From: an uncultured Methylococcaceae bacterium
GTDB taxonomy: Bacteria > Pseudomonadota > Gammaproteobacteria > Methylococcales > Methylomonadaceae
DNA: 64,000 bases
Direction of reading: 5' to 3'
NCBI GenBank assembly: GCA_903859415.1
Contig: CAIOMN010000055.1
Location: 1 to 64,000, forward strand
Part shown: piece by piece, positions 46,573 to 56,286 of the stretch
Position numbering within the stretch: the first letter of the stretch is position 1
Layout: each line of letters starts with the position of its first letter
Translations under genes and position numbers: made by a program
The notes under the pieces: generated by a model
What the model saw: only the letters and a program-made list of their open reading frames with translations
Databases searched by the model: none
Told to the model about the DNA's origin: nothing

Positions 46573-47087
46573 GGTTTATAAGATGCCGATTTCAGCTGAA
46601 AAACGTTATATTGGTAATAATACTATGCACAATATATGCCATCAATAGCAGTGATAGCCAAGGCTGATTTTAATCAGGTAATGACATCGTATTTGCGTTA
46701 ACCTTAGGCTTAATTAGCCATTTCTTTTAATTAATCAAGATAATGTAATTTACAATAAATTAGCCAAGAAAATGTTTAGCCTGTTAAATAAAGCACAGTT
46801 TAACTGTAAGTGCACCAAAGTGGTCAGTAACAATCTAATCGCACTTAAAAAGTGCTGATTAAGGTAAAGATGACCGATTTACATTAATGTCATATATAAA
46901 GGATACACTTCGCTCAATGGAGAAAAGTTAAGTAGCCTTTTTTCTCGTCTTTAATTAATTAAAAGAGTGCTTTTAATTCACCATTCATTTACACTGATAC
47001 CATATAAATCAAGTATTAAGACATAACTTCAATATTACGACTGATTTGTCCTTAGTTATTCCAATCCCATCAAGCAGACTTTATCTA

Positions 47088-47954
47088 ATGAAACAACTTA
47101 CGCCGGAAGGCCAGCAAATAATCAACACTATTGCTCAACGTTATAATTTTAGTTCGGATGCTGTATTCAGCATGTTGCAATCAGTCATTAATGGCAATGG
47201 CTCAATGGCACAGTTTAGTCATCCTGAATTTGGTGGCTCTGGTCAATGGATGCGCGGCGGCATGATCATGTTAGGCGATATGTTTAATAATGGCTTAAAA
47301 AATACCGTAGGTAATTTGTGCCAGGAGCTATCAAACTTAATTGCCAATCAACCCGGCTTAATTCAAACAGGTAGCTTTCAATCCCAAAACCAGGGAACTC
47401 AACAACAAAGCCATTTCAACGATAACTTTACAGTTAATAATCAACAACAAAATGGCTTTGGACCAACTAGCCCAGTGAGTTTATTTGTACCTCCACCAGC
47501 AGGTAGTTCTGGAAACTGGTGGCCAGCAGGTCTGCAATTTCCAACGAGCACTGGCGCACAAAATAATATGCGCTATGCCTATTTTGCGAGCATCAAAAGA
47601 CTCGCTATTGATGTCAATGGACATGTATCACTTTATGACACTTTAGATCATCAGATTAGTGGCTTTTCACAACAACAATCCGGCGGAAGCTCAGTAACCT
47701 TTACGAGCCAATATGGTCTTATAGACATTAACACTTTACCGCTTATTTCCGTTGATAACGTGCCAGTGCAACCCACGATTCAATCCCAACCCGCTGCACC
47801 TTATATTCCAGAAACACCGGTTTACATTCAAGATGCGAGTCAAGCAGCCGATATTTTCGAAGCCATTGAGAAATTGGCGACGCTTAAAGAAAAAGGCATC
47901 TTAACTGATAATGAATTTTCATCAAAGAAAGCTGAACTTCTTTCCAGATTATAA
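47088..47954 (+). CDS. Hypothetical protein with C-terminal SHOCT domain (ORF opens 47046; MKQLTPEGQQ start preferred)
   Basis: C-terminus IEKLATLKEKGILTDNEFSSKKAELLSRL; Q/N/G-rich linker. Confidence 0.7.
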   Translation: MKQLTPEGQQIINTIAQRYNFSSDAVFSMLQSVINGNGSMAQFSHPEFGGSGQWMRGGMIMLGDMFNNGLKNTVGNLCQELSNLIANQPGLIQTGSFQSQNQGTQQQSHFNDNFTVNNQQQNGFGPTSPVSLFVPPPAGSSGNWWPAGLQFPTSTGAQNNMRYAYFASIKRLAIDVNGHVSLYDTLDHQISGFSQQQSGGSSVTFTSQYGLIDINTLPLISVDNVPVQPTIQSQPAAPYIPETPVYIQDASQAADIFEAIEKLATLKEKGILTDNEFSSKKAELLSRL

Positions 47955-47978
47955 GCTTTCAATTACGATTTGAGTTTT

Positions 47979-48013
47979 AGGGTACATCATCATCCGGTTT
48001 GATGTACCTTTAA
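47979..48013. terminator. Candidate terminator between convergent genes
   Basis: GGTACATCA...TGATGTACC 9-bp stem followed by TTTAAAA. Confidence 0.5.
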
Positions 48014-48026
48014 AACCTCGGAAATG

Positions 48027-49610
48027 TTACGCTAAATGCTCATAAGCGGGTAACGTCTCAATCCGTTTATCTTCCAGAGGCCTCCCTATCGTAAAATGAT
48101 ATAAACTTTGAAACTGTTCATCTTTAAATCCTAACAGTTCATGGACGCTATCATCAAAGTAGCAACCTATACCCGTGCCACGGTAACCCGCTGCTTCGGC
48201 TTCTAAATAAAGTACCTGCCCTATCAATCCAGTTTCCCAAAATAATCGCCGATACAACCAGGCCGCATCATTCATTGTGTCACTGAACTCTGCTACCATG
48301 CCCAAACTGAAAGCACTATCGCTCGCAATCGGTTGATGACATGACAAAGTTTTAGCAAACTGACGGCAATCACCTGAGTATAAATGATATAAGGGAATCG
48401 CTTTAGCGACAGCTTGCCACACAAAGGTCTCTAAAGTACCTGCTTTAAGCTTTTCCAATGCTTCATGATTTCTGGGGAGCGCATAAATACCCGGCGCCAA
48501 ACCTTCGACGCGATGAACAAAAATAAACAAATGAATTTTAGCTGACCATCGCCAAGCCTGAAAAGCGGGAGAAGTCGGTAATACTGCCGAAAGTATCCGA
48601 TAAAAAGTCTCCTGAGACATGGGAGACATTTTGCCATCAAACTGCTGGGCACTTCGACGTTGGCGAATCAAAGACGTAGCTGTTTGTTTACAATCGGTTG
48701 GCAAAGGCAACGATTGAACAGCCTGCCATTTCGGTTCTTTTGTACTCGGTTTGCTTGCGGCTATAGCTACCTCATCAATAAGCGGCCATTTATATAAATG
48801 ATAAGCCCGTAAACTATCAGCTTTGCCAGACCAAAGACCCACTTTCGTATCGGCTATTAGTGTATCAACATCAAAGGGCTTGCTATCAATCCCAACGTTA
48901 ATTCGACAAATAAGGTCGGGAGACTCGTGTTCTAATGCCTTAAAATCTTCATGACGATTTAAGCCTAACAACTGAGCAATATCACCATCCGACGTTTCAG
49001 CTACCAACTCAATTGACCAGCCCAAGGTTGCAGCGGCATAACGTAAAGCACCGATAGCATGGCCTAAATCATGCTGACAATACCGAAAGGCTCTTTCACC
49101 ATACTTCCAGGCTTCTCGCCAATGCACTGAAGACAAGCCAATTGCCAGACTACTTTGGGTCATATTGTCAGAAAACCGACAACGCTGTTCAAGGGTGTGA
49201 TCGTGACTCACATAATGGTAAACACCGTTTTTAAGATCGTTTTGCCCCGTACTGATGACATACGCTTCTGTCGGATGCAAGTTACCGCTGGACGGATTAC
49301 AGCGCAATGCCCAGCGACTGGGGCCAAACTGTTTCCACGCCGATAAACCAAAAGACAACTCGAGTAATAAACCAACATTAGCCAACGTTAACGGTTGGGC
49401 AGTTATTGTTTCTGGGGAATCTAAAGCTGAAAATAAAACATCAAGCTCACCGCCAGGCTTTGGTAAAGTAACAATCTCACAGCCTGAAAAATGTCGGAAT
49501 TGATCCGGTTGATCTTCCCAATCGATGGATTCAGGGCCTTTTGCATAACACTCTAAGCGATGCTTGGTTCGATTATGATAATTTAAAACCGTTTCAATTT
49601 GTTTGTTCAT
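48027..49610 (-). CDS. SagB-type/nitroreductase-family protein with two nitroreductase-like modules
   Basis: N-terminal SAWKQFGPSRWALRCNPSSGNLHPTEAYVIS and C-terminal SLIRQRRSAQQFDGK...GTGIGCYFDD. Confidence 0.8.
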   Translation of the reverse strand: MNKQIETVLNYHNRTKHRLECYAKGPESIDWEDQPDQFRHFSGCEIVTLPKPGGELDVLFSALDSPETITAQPLTLANVGLLLELSFGLSAWKQFGPSRWALRCNPSSGNLHPTEAYVISTGQNDLKNGVYHYVSHDHTLEQRCRFSDNMTQSSLAIGLSSVHWREAWKYGERAFRYCQHDLGHAIGALRYAAATLGWSIELVAETSDGDIAQLLGLNRHEDFKALEHESPDLICRINVGIDSKPFDVDTLIADTKVGLWSGKADSLRAYHLYKWPLIDEVAIAASKPSTKEPKWQAVQSLPLPTDCKQTATSLIRQRRSAQQFDGKMSPMSQETFYRILSAVLPTSPAFQAWRWSAKIHLFIFVHRVEGLAPGIYALPRNHEALEKLKAGTLETFVWQAVAKAIPLYHLYSGDCRQFAKTLSCHQPIASDSAFSLGMVAEFSDTMNDAAWLYRRLFWETGLIGQVLYLEAEAAGYRGTGIGCYFDDSVHELLGFKDEQFQSLYHFTIGRPLEDKRIETLPAYEHLA

Positions 49611-49674
49611 AACCCTTTAATCCAACAAAGTATACATATTAAATAGAGAGATCAAGCCGCTGATACTTTACCAT

Positions 49675-49953
49675 CTATTGCAATGTAGTCGGTGTTACCA
49701 ATTTAGGCTCAACCATTAAATCTTCAACCCAACAGCCCACAGGGTTCCCTAAATTCATCTCTTTATCTTCGAACCGTACCAAAAAGACAGTTCGATTGGG
49801 CTCTTCTTCTACATGACCTATTAACGTAATGACCCCGCGTGTACCAGCCTCAGCTAAGACCTCCCCTTCATTTCCGTCGGGAATCGAGCCGTCATCAGCA
49901 ATCAAACGGGCAGCATAAACAACATCACCTATATCTAAATCTTCTACGTTCAT
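49675..49953 (-). CDS. Small nif-associated protein, NifZ-like
   Basis: GDVVYAARLIADDGSIPDGNEGEVLAEAGTRGVITLIGHVEE...FLVRFE; divergent from the nif operon. Confidence 0.55.
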   Translation of the reverse strand: MNVEDLDIGDVVYAARLIADDGSIPDGNEGEVLAEAGTRGVITLIGHVEEEPNRTVFLVRFEDKEMNLGNPVGCWVEDLMVEPKLVTPTTLQ

Positions 49954-49971
49954 TTCAAGTCCTCGTTATTT

Positions 49972-49987
49972 TGTAGTAAAGCTTACA
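49972..49987 (+). promoter_or_regulatory. NifA upstream activator sequence
   Basis: TGT-AGTAAAGCTT-ACA matches TGT-N10-ACA. Confidence 0.7.
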
Positions 49988-50092
49988 TTGTCAGTCAATT
50001 GTGTGATTTAAACCTACCTGAAGTATCCATCATTTTGTCACTTTTCTAAAGTAAACACCGAAAAAACAGGCAATTAGAAAAATAAAATAAAA

Positions 50093-50108
50093 TGGCATAC
50101 AGGTTGCT
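50093..50108 (+). promoter_or_regulatory. Sigma-54 (-24/-12) promoter of nif accessory operon
   Basis: TGGCATACAGGTTGCT fits TGGCAYRNNNNTTGCW; 45 bp before iscA ATG. Confidence 0.85.
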
Positions 50109-50153
50109 ATTAACAATAACAAGAACGATGCCACTCAGTCAGGAGAATACAAA

Positions 50154-50510
50154 ATGATTACATTAACAGAGAAAGCGGTTAACGCAGTTGGCCGCTTTAT
50201 TGCCGGTTCTGAAACACCAACAGCGGGTTTACGAATCGAAGTCACCGATGGTGGATGTTCTGGCTACCAATACGGTTTGAAGCTTGAAGGCAGTCAAACT
50301 GAAGAAGATACAGTCATCGATTGTGGTCAGGTCAAAGTATTTATTGATCCTGTCAGTTTACCAATGCTTGATGGCATGTCAATTGACTTTCTTGACAGCA
50401 TAGAAGGCTCTGGCTTCAAATTTACAAATCCCAATGCGGTTAAAAGCTGCGCCTGTGGCACCTCTTTTAATACCAATTCCGAAGGAACCGGGACAAAAAC
50501 CTGTTCTTAA
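50154..50510 (+). CDS. HesB/IscA-type iron-sulfur scaffold of the nif cluster
   Basis: GLRIEVTDGGCSGYQYGLKLE, C-terminal CACGTSF. Confidence 0.93.
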   Translation: MITLTEKAVNAVGRFIAGSETPTAGLRIEVTDGGCSGYQYGLKLEGSQTEEDTVIDCGQVKVFIDPVSLPMLDGMSIDFLDSIEGSGFKFTNPNAVKSCACGTSFNTNSEGTGTKTCS

Positions 50511-50580
50511 AAACGTTGGTTAATGTATACCCAACCCGATTCAATCAAACCAACTTATACCCAAACCCGAGGATAAAATC

Positions 50581-51486
50581 ATGTGGGACTATTCAGATAA
50601 AGTAAAAGAGCATTTTTTTAACCCTAAAAATGCGGGCGCGGTAGCTGATGCCAATGCCACCGGAGAAGTGGGTTCCATTAGCTGTGGTGATGCCTTAAGA
50701 CTCACCCTTAAAGTGGATGATGATACTGAAGTCATTCTAGAAGCAGGCTTCCAGACTTTTGGCTGTGGTTCTGCGATTGCCTCATCATCTGTATTAACAG
50801 AAATGATTATCGGCAAGACTATAGATGAAGCCTTACAAGTCACTAACCAGGACATTGCTGCTCAGTTAGAAGGCTTACCCCCAGAAAAAATGCACTGCTC
50901 TGTGATGGGACGTGAAGCATTACAAGCTGCAATCGCAAACTATCGTGGCGAAGTCTGGAAAGATGATCACGAAGAAGGCGCATTAATCTGTAAATGTTTT
51001 GCAATTGATGCCGTCATGATTGAAGAAATGGTTTGGGCTAATAAATTACGTACTGTTGAAGATGTGACCAACTTTACCAAAGCCGGAGGTGGTTGTGCGT
51101 CATGTCATGAAGACATTGAAGCCATTCTGGAAAAAGTGTTAGCTGAAAAAGGTGAGAAGTTTGATCCAGGTGCTGCTCCTGTAGCTCAACCAGAAAAAAT
51201 CGCAGCGGTCAAAACACCTTTAACCAATCTACAACGGATTAAAAAGATTGAGGAAGTACTTGAATCGCTCAGACCTGCCTTAATGGCTGACGGCGGTGAC
51301 GTTGAACTGGTCGAAGTCATCGGCAATACGGCTTATGTAAAAATGACCGGAGCCTGTAACGGATGCCAAATGGCCGCTATGACAATCGCAGGCATTCAAC
51401 AACGCTTAATGGAAGTCATGGGCGAATTTATTAAAGTTGTGCCAGCGACTGAAATGGCCAAACTGACGAATATTGAGGTGGCATAA
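50581..51486 (+). CDS. nifU: NifU Fe-S cluster scaffold
   Basis: IscU-like N-domain, central CKC...GCASC domain, C-terminal Nfu CNGCQM. Confidence 0.96.
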   Translation: MWDYSDKVKEHFFNPKNAGAVADANATGEVGSISCGDALRLTLKVDDDTEVILEAGFQTFGCGSAIASSSVLTEMIIGKTIDEALQVTNQDIAAQLEGLPPEKMHCSVMGREALQAAIANYRGEVWKDDHEEGALICKCFAIDAVMIEEMVWANKLRTVEDVTNFTKAGGGCASCHEDIEAILEKVLAEKGEKFDPGAAPVAQPEKIAAVKTPLTNLQRIKKIEEVLESLRPALMADGGDVELVEVIGNTAYVKMTGACNGCQMAAMTIAGIQQRLMEVMGEFIKVVPATEMAKLTNIEVA

Positions 51487-52694
51487 TGGTCGATATCTAT
51501 CTAGACAACAACGCAACAACTAAGGTTGATCATGAGGTGGTTGATGCCATGATACCTTATTTTTTAGAGCAATATGGTAATCCCTCATCTATCCATAAGT
51601 TTGCTGATGGGGTAGCTCGTGGTCTTAAACAGGCACGTCAGCAAGTCCAGGCGTTGATTGGCTGTGAACATGATTCTGAAATCATTTTTACGTCTTGTGG
51701 CACAGAGTCTAATTCAACGGCCTTGCTGTCAGCCATTAAAGCCCAGCCCAACAAGAAAGAAATTATCACCACCACAGTAGAACATGCTGCGATTCTGAAC
51801 TTATGTGATTATCTTGAAAAAGAAGGTTACACCATTCATAGATTGCCTGTGGATAAAGCGGGCCGTTTAAATCTCGAATCGTATAAGAAATTATTATCTG
51901 ACCAGGTTGCCATCGTTTCGGTTATGTGGGCCAACAATGAAACCGGCACTATCTTTCCAGTAGCAGAAATGGCAGAACTGGCAAACGCGGCTGGGGTTAT
52001 GTTTCATACGGATGCAGTTCAAGCCGTTGGCAAGATCCCGATGATGTTGCAAGACACCAAAATTGACATGTTATCGTTGTCGGGTCATAAATTACATGCA
52101 CCCAAAGGGATCGGCGTTTTATATCTCCGTAGAGGCACTCGTTATCGCCCATTATTGCGCGGTGGACACCAAGAGCGTGGTAGAAGAGCGGGTACAGAAA
52201 ACACCGCGTCTATCGTTGGCTTGGGTAAAGCCTGTGAGCTAGCGCTTCGATACATTGAGTATGAAAACACCACGGTTAAAGAACTGCGTGACCGCTTAGA
52301 AAAAGGCATCACTGAAAGCATTCCCCATTGCTTTGTCACGGGTGATCTTTATAACCGTTTGCCCAATACCACTGATATCGCCTTTGAGTATATTGAAGGT
52401 GAATCCATTTTAATGCTCTTAAATAAAGCCGGTATTGCAGCTTCCAGTGGTTCAGCCTGTACCTCAGGCTCCTTGGAACCTTCGCATGTGATGAGAGCGA
52501 TGGATATTCCCTACACCGCAGCACATGGCACGATTCGATTTTCTTTCTCACGTTATAACACGATGTATGAAGTCGAAGAAGTGTTAAAAGTAATGCCTAG
52601 TATTGTAAAAACTTTACGGAAATTATCGCCGTATTGGGAGGGTGACGCCCCAGTGGCAAATCCTGAGCAAGCGTTTGCACCCACTTACGCATAA
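51486..52694 (+). CDS. nifS: NifS cysteine desulfurase
   Basis: YLDNNATTKVD, LSGHKLHAPKG, SSGSACTSGS active-site Cys. Confidence 0.96.
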   Translation: MVDIYLDNNATTKVDHEVVDAMIPYFLEQYGNPSSIHKFADGVARGLKQARQQVQALIGCEHDSEIIFTSCGTESNSTALLSAIKAQPNKKEIITTTVEHAAILNLCDYLEKEGYTIHRLPVDKAGRLNLESYKKLLSDQVAIVSVMWANNETGTIFPVAEMAELANAAGVMFHTDAVQAVGKIPMMLQDTKIDMLSLSGHKLHAPKGIGVLYLRRGTRYRPLLRGGHQERGRRAGTENTASIVGLGKACELALRYIEYENTTVKELRDRLEKGITESIPHCFVTGDLYNRLPNTTDIAFEYIEGESILMLLNKAGIAASSGSACTSGSLEPSHVMRAMDIPYTAAHGTIRFSFSRYNTMYEVEEVLKVMPSIVKTLRKLSPYWEGDAPVANPEQAFAPTYA

Positions 52695-52706
52695 AAGCAG
52701 AACGTT

Positions 52707-53831
52707 ATGAAAGCTCAAGTCCGCCAAATTATTATTGACGATACAACACTTCGAGATGGTGAGCAATCCGCTGGTGTTGCCTTCTCGCTGCAAGAAAAAC
52801 TGTCAATTGCTACTCAATTGGCAGACTTGGGTGTTCCGGAATTAGAAATTGGTATCCCAGCGATGGGTGCCATTGAACGTGAAGAAATAAAAGCCATTGC
52901 CGCACTTAAGCTGAGTTCCAAGCTGCTGGTTTGGTCAAGAATGCGTCACGAGGACTTGCAAGGTTGTTTGGGTTTGAATGTGCATAAAGTAGATTTATCC
53001 ATTTCTGCTTCAGATCAACATATTCAACATAAGTTAAAACAAAGTCGTCAATGGGTCCTTAATACCATTAACAACTGCATTAGTGAAGCGAGAGATCTCG
53101 GCTTAGATGTTTGTATGGGTATGGAAGATGCTTCACGTGCCGATGTGGATTTTTTAATCCAGATGGCTGAGGCGGCTCAACAAGCAGGCGCAACCCGGAT
53201 TCGCTTTGCAGATACCGTCGGTATTATGGAACCCTTTGGTGTCTTTGAGACTATTAAACGGTTGAGAGCAGCGACCGATTTGGAAATTGAAATGCATGCC
53301 CATGATGATTTAGGGTTAGCAACAGCCAATACAATGGCCGCAGCACTTGCAGGTGCAACCCATGTAAACACTACCGTAAATGGATTGGGCGAACGCGCTG
53401 GCAATGCTGCTTTAGAAGAAGTGGTAGTCGGTTTAAAGCAACTCTATGGATTTGAAACAGGCATCTCCTTACATAACTTTCCATTACTTTCTGAACAGGT
53501 TGCTACCGCATCTGGGGATGCGATCGGCAGTCGGAAAAGCTTAATTGGAAAAAACGTATTTAGTCATGAAGCGGGTATTCATGTCGATGGATTGTTAAAA
53601 GATCCCAGTAATTATCAAGGTGTTGATCCTGCTATTGTTGGACGCAGTCATCAATTAATTCTCGGTAAGCATTCTGGCACTCAAGGCGTTATCCACGCTT
53701 ATCAACAATTGGGAATTGTAGTTAATCGTTTACAAGCTCAAAAACTACTGACTCAAGTCAGACAGTTTGTCAGTTTGACTAAAAGAACGCCTCAACCTGA
53801 AGAACTTAATTTATTCCATCAAAACCTGTAA
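52707..53831 (+). CDS. nifV: Homocitrate synthase NifV
   Basis: [29 protein letters not shown]; nif operon. Confidence 0.95.
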   Translation: MKAQVRQIIIDDTTLRDGEQSAGVAFSLQEKLSIATQLADLGVPELEIGIPAMGAIEREEIKAIAALKLSSKLLVWSRMRHEDLQGCLGLNVHKVDLSISASDQHIQHKLKQSRQWVLNTINNCISEARDLGLDVCMGMEDASRADVDFLIQMAEAAQQAGATRIRFADTVGIMEPFGVFETIKRLRAATDLEIEMHAHDDLGLATANTMAAALAGATHVNTTVNGLGERAGNAALEEVVVGLKQLYGFETGISLHNFPLLSEQVATASGDAIGSRKSLIGKNVFSHEAGIHVDGLLKDPSNYQGVDPAIVGRSHQLILGKHSGTQGVIHAYQQLGIVVNRLQAQKLLTQVRQFVSLTKRTPQPEELNLFHQNL

Positions 53832-53845
53832 GAGGATATTTCATC

Positions 53846-53992
53846 ATGAATGAGCAAACTGAACTTGAAGCCTGTGAATCAGAAGTTAACGAAAGATTAG
53901 ATGTACCTGATCAAGATGATCGTTACCCTGGGTCATTTTTTAGGATACCCGGACGACCTTCACTTGAAAATACGGGCTGGCAATTAAACTAA
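53846..53992 (+). CDS. 48-aa small ORF between nifV and cysE
   Basis: Read directly: MNEQTELEACESEVNERLDVPDQDDRYPGSFFRIPGRPSLENTGWQLN*; AGAGGA upstream. Confidence 0.6.
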   Translation: MNEQTELEACESEVNERLDVPDQDDRYPGSFFRIPGRPSLENTGWQLN

Positions 53993-54038
53993 GCCAAAAT
54001 AAACCCACAATATTCCCTCACACTTAACGGCAGCTAAA

Positions 54039-54833
54039 ATGGTTATGGTCATGTCAGATACTGTTAAATATCCTTTAGACACGCCACTGGGCTTTTTTAA
54101 ACAATGGCATGAAGATGTCCATTGTGTTTTCGGAAGAGATCCGGCTGCACACACTGTCTGGGAAATATTACTGACTTATTCCGGTGTACATGCCGTACTC
54201 ATACACCGGATTAGTCATCGCTTATGGAAAGCTAACTGGAAACTTTCAGCACGTATTCTTGCTACGGTCGCCAAAACATTTACCAATGTAGAAATACACC
54301 CCGGCGCAACTATAGGCCGACGTTTATTTATTGATCATGCACTCGGCGTGGTCATCGGAGAGACCACTGAAATTGGGAACGATGTGACTTTATATCACGG
54401 CGTGACTTTAGGTGGCACAACCTGGAATAAGGAAAAACGTCATCCCACCATTGGCAATAATGTATTGATCGGTTCAGGCGCCAAAATTCTGGGAGCCATT
54501 ACTTTGGGTAATAATGTTCGGGTCGGTGCCAACTCGGTTGTGGTCAAAGATGTCCCCGCTTGCTGCACGGTCGTTGGTATCCCAGGACGTATTATCCAAA
54601 CGAAAGGCACTAAGATACAAAATCGACATGGCATAGACCTCGATCATCACCTTATCCCTGATCCGGTAGGCAAAGCGATATCCTGTCTAATGGAACGTAT
54701 TGATGAGCTAGAGGCTAAGCAATCCCAATTAACTGACGTTGTCCATGAAGACTCTTGTGATAACTGTGACGCAGAAACCATCTGCGGTTCACCCAAAAAA
54801 GAAAGTCCAGTGAAACTGGCCGCGAGGTATTAA
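54039..54833 (+). CDS. cysE: Serine O-acetyltransferase (nif-linked CysE)
   Basis: Hexapeptide repeats, [28 protein letters not shown]. Confidence 0.94.
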   Translation: MVMVMSDTVKYPLDTPLGFFKQWHEDVHCVFGRDPAAHTVWEILLTYSGVHAVLIHRISHRLWKANWKLSARILATVAKTFTNVEIHPGATIGRRLFIDHALGVVIGETTEIGNDVTLYHGVTLGGTTWNKEKRHPTIGNNVLIGSGAKILGAITLGNNVRVGANSVVVKDVPACCTVVGIPGRIIQTKGTKIQNRHGIDLDHHLIPDPVGKAISCLMERIDELEAKQSQLTDVVHEDSCDNCDAETICGSPKKESPVKLAARY

Positions 54834-55340
54834 GTGGATTTATTAGATTTTGAAGCACAAGGCCTGTATTTTGAAAACAAAGATACACCAGAAGTCGAAA
54901 ACATGATAGCGATTGCCTCTGAAAACTATGCCAGCGGTGAAGCTGAACTACCGCTGTTAAGAGCTTATTTTTTAGCACCCAACTCGTTAAATGTATTAGT
55001 GGCACTCAATCGCTTTTACTATTATCAACATCGACTTGACGATGCGCTTGCAGCGACTCTTAAAGCATTAGCGGTAATTAGACCCTTAATTGATTTTCCT
55101 GAAGATTGGCGTGAATTACAGCCCCATCATCTTAGCGATACCCCCGCTAATCTATTAACTCAGGTCAGGTTGTATTTATTTACCTTAAAAGCCATTGGCT
55201 TTTTAAATATGCGCCTTGAGTTACTTGACGTTAGCAAAAGTATTTTTGAAAAACTAGTGTACTTAGATGGCAAAGATCGAATCGGTGCAAAAGGTTTATT
55301 AGAGTTAGTCATTCAACGGCAAAGAAGTTTTGAAACTTAG
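54834..55340 (+). CDS. nif-operon conserved protein of unknown function (TPR-like helical)
   Basis: Immediately follows cysE (GTG start); helical repeats LLRAYFLAPNSLNVLVALNRFYYYQHRLDDALAATLKAL. Confidence 0.65.
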   Translation: MDLLDFEAQGLYFENKDTPEVENMIAIASENYASGEAELPLLRAYFLAPNSLNVLVALNRFYYYQHRLDDALAATLKALAVIRPLIDFPEDWRELQPHHLSDTPANLLTQVRLYLFTLKAIGFLNMRLELLDVSKSIFEKLVYLDGKDRIGAKGLLELVIQRQRSFET

Positions 55341-55351
55341 GAGTCATTAAG

Positions 55352-55474
55352 ATGTTAAAAGATATATTAAAAGATAAAAATGCATCATTATTAGGCCTGG
55401 TGACTTTAGCTCTATTTGTCATCCTGGTTATTTACTTACTTAACCAAGATGCCTCCTTAGTTGGCCCCCTTTAA
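55352..55474 (+). CDS. 40-aa single-TM small ORF upstream of nifW
   Basis: Read directly: MLKDILKDKNASLLGLVTLALFVILVIYLLNQDASLVGPL*; preceded by TAGGAG. Confidence 0.6.
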   Translation: MLKDILKDKNASLLGLVTLALFVILVIYLLNQDASLVGPL

Positions 55475-55494
55475 TCTAAAACTGGAGAAACCCC

Positions 55495-55809
55495 ATGAGC
55501 TTTGAAGAAGAAATGGAAGAGCTGGAATCTGCTGAAGACTTTTTACAATATTTTGAACTGGATTATATTCCTAGCGTTGTGCATGTTAATCGTTTGCATA
55601 TTTTGCAACGCTTTCATGATTACTTACAAAAAGCCAGTGATGAAATGCCAGAACACGAAGAAGCGAAACGTGCCATTTACAGCAAGCTTTTAGAACGTGC
55701 TTATCAAGACTTTGTGGTCTCTGATGCCCAAACAGAAAAAGTCTTTAAAGTCTTTTCAATGACTGAACCTCAAACGGCATTCGTCGCACTCGGCGATATC
55801 AAAGTATGA
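55495..55809 (+). CDS. nifW: Nitrogenase-stabilizing/protective protein NifW
   Basis: LESAEDFLQYFELDYIPSVVHVNRLHILQRFHDYL. Confidence 0.95.
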   Translation: MSFEEEMEELESAEDFLQYFELDYIPSVVHVNRLHILQRFHDYLQKASDEMPEHEEAKRAIYSKLLERAYQDFVVSDAQTEKVFKVFSMTEPQTAFVALGDIKV

Positions 55810-56285
55810 AACCCGAACGCTTTGACGAAGGACGATTTGAATACGGTGAATCTGTAAGAGTCACCCGAAACGTCCGTAATGATGGCACCTACCCTGGTTT
55901 AGATGTAGGCGTCTTATTAATTCGCCGAGGCAGCGTAGGAAATGTTATTGAAGTCGGTACTTTTTTACAGGACCAGGTGATCTTTACCGTACACTTTCTA
56001 AATCATGGCAGAATGGTCGGCTGTCGCCTGGAAGAGTTAATTGGTGCCGAAGAACCCTGGAACCCCAGTCGTTTTGAGTTTAGAGACCGTGTTGTTTGTA
56101 CGATCGACTTGGGTATTCAAGGTAACGTCTTATTTAAAAAAGGCACTGAAGGAGAAGTCTTTAAAGTGATTAGAGACGATGAACTCATTCAATATCATGT
56201 GGCATTTGAAGGGAGAACCTTACAACTCCCAGAGTCTGCGTTAGCACCCGCACATCCCGAAACGTTTAATGAGCCAGAGGCTTAA
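55806..56285 (+). CDS. nifZ: NifZ
   Basis: YGESVRVTRNVRNDGTYPGLDVGVLLIRRGSVGNVIEVGTFLQDQVIFTVHF. Confidence 0.93.
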   Translation: MKPERFDEGRFEYGESVRVTRNVRNDGTYPGLDVGVLLIRRGSVGNVIEVGTFLQDQVIFTVHFLNHGRMVGCRLEELIGAEEPWNPSRFEFRDRVVCTIDLGIQGNVLFKKGTEGEVFKVIRDDELIQYHVAFEGRTLQLPESALAPAHPETFNEPEA

Positions 56286-56286
56286 T

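Noticed and set aside
46573-47045. Long intergenic region between the GH15-like gene and the SHOCT gene, considered for an ncRNA
   Set aside because: AT-rich, with no clear promoter plus terminator pair or strong hairpin
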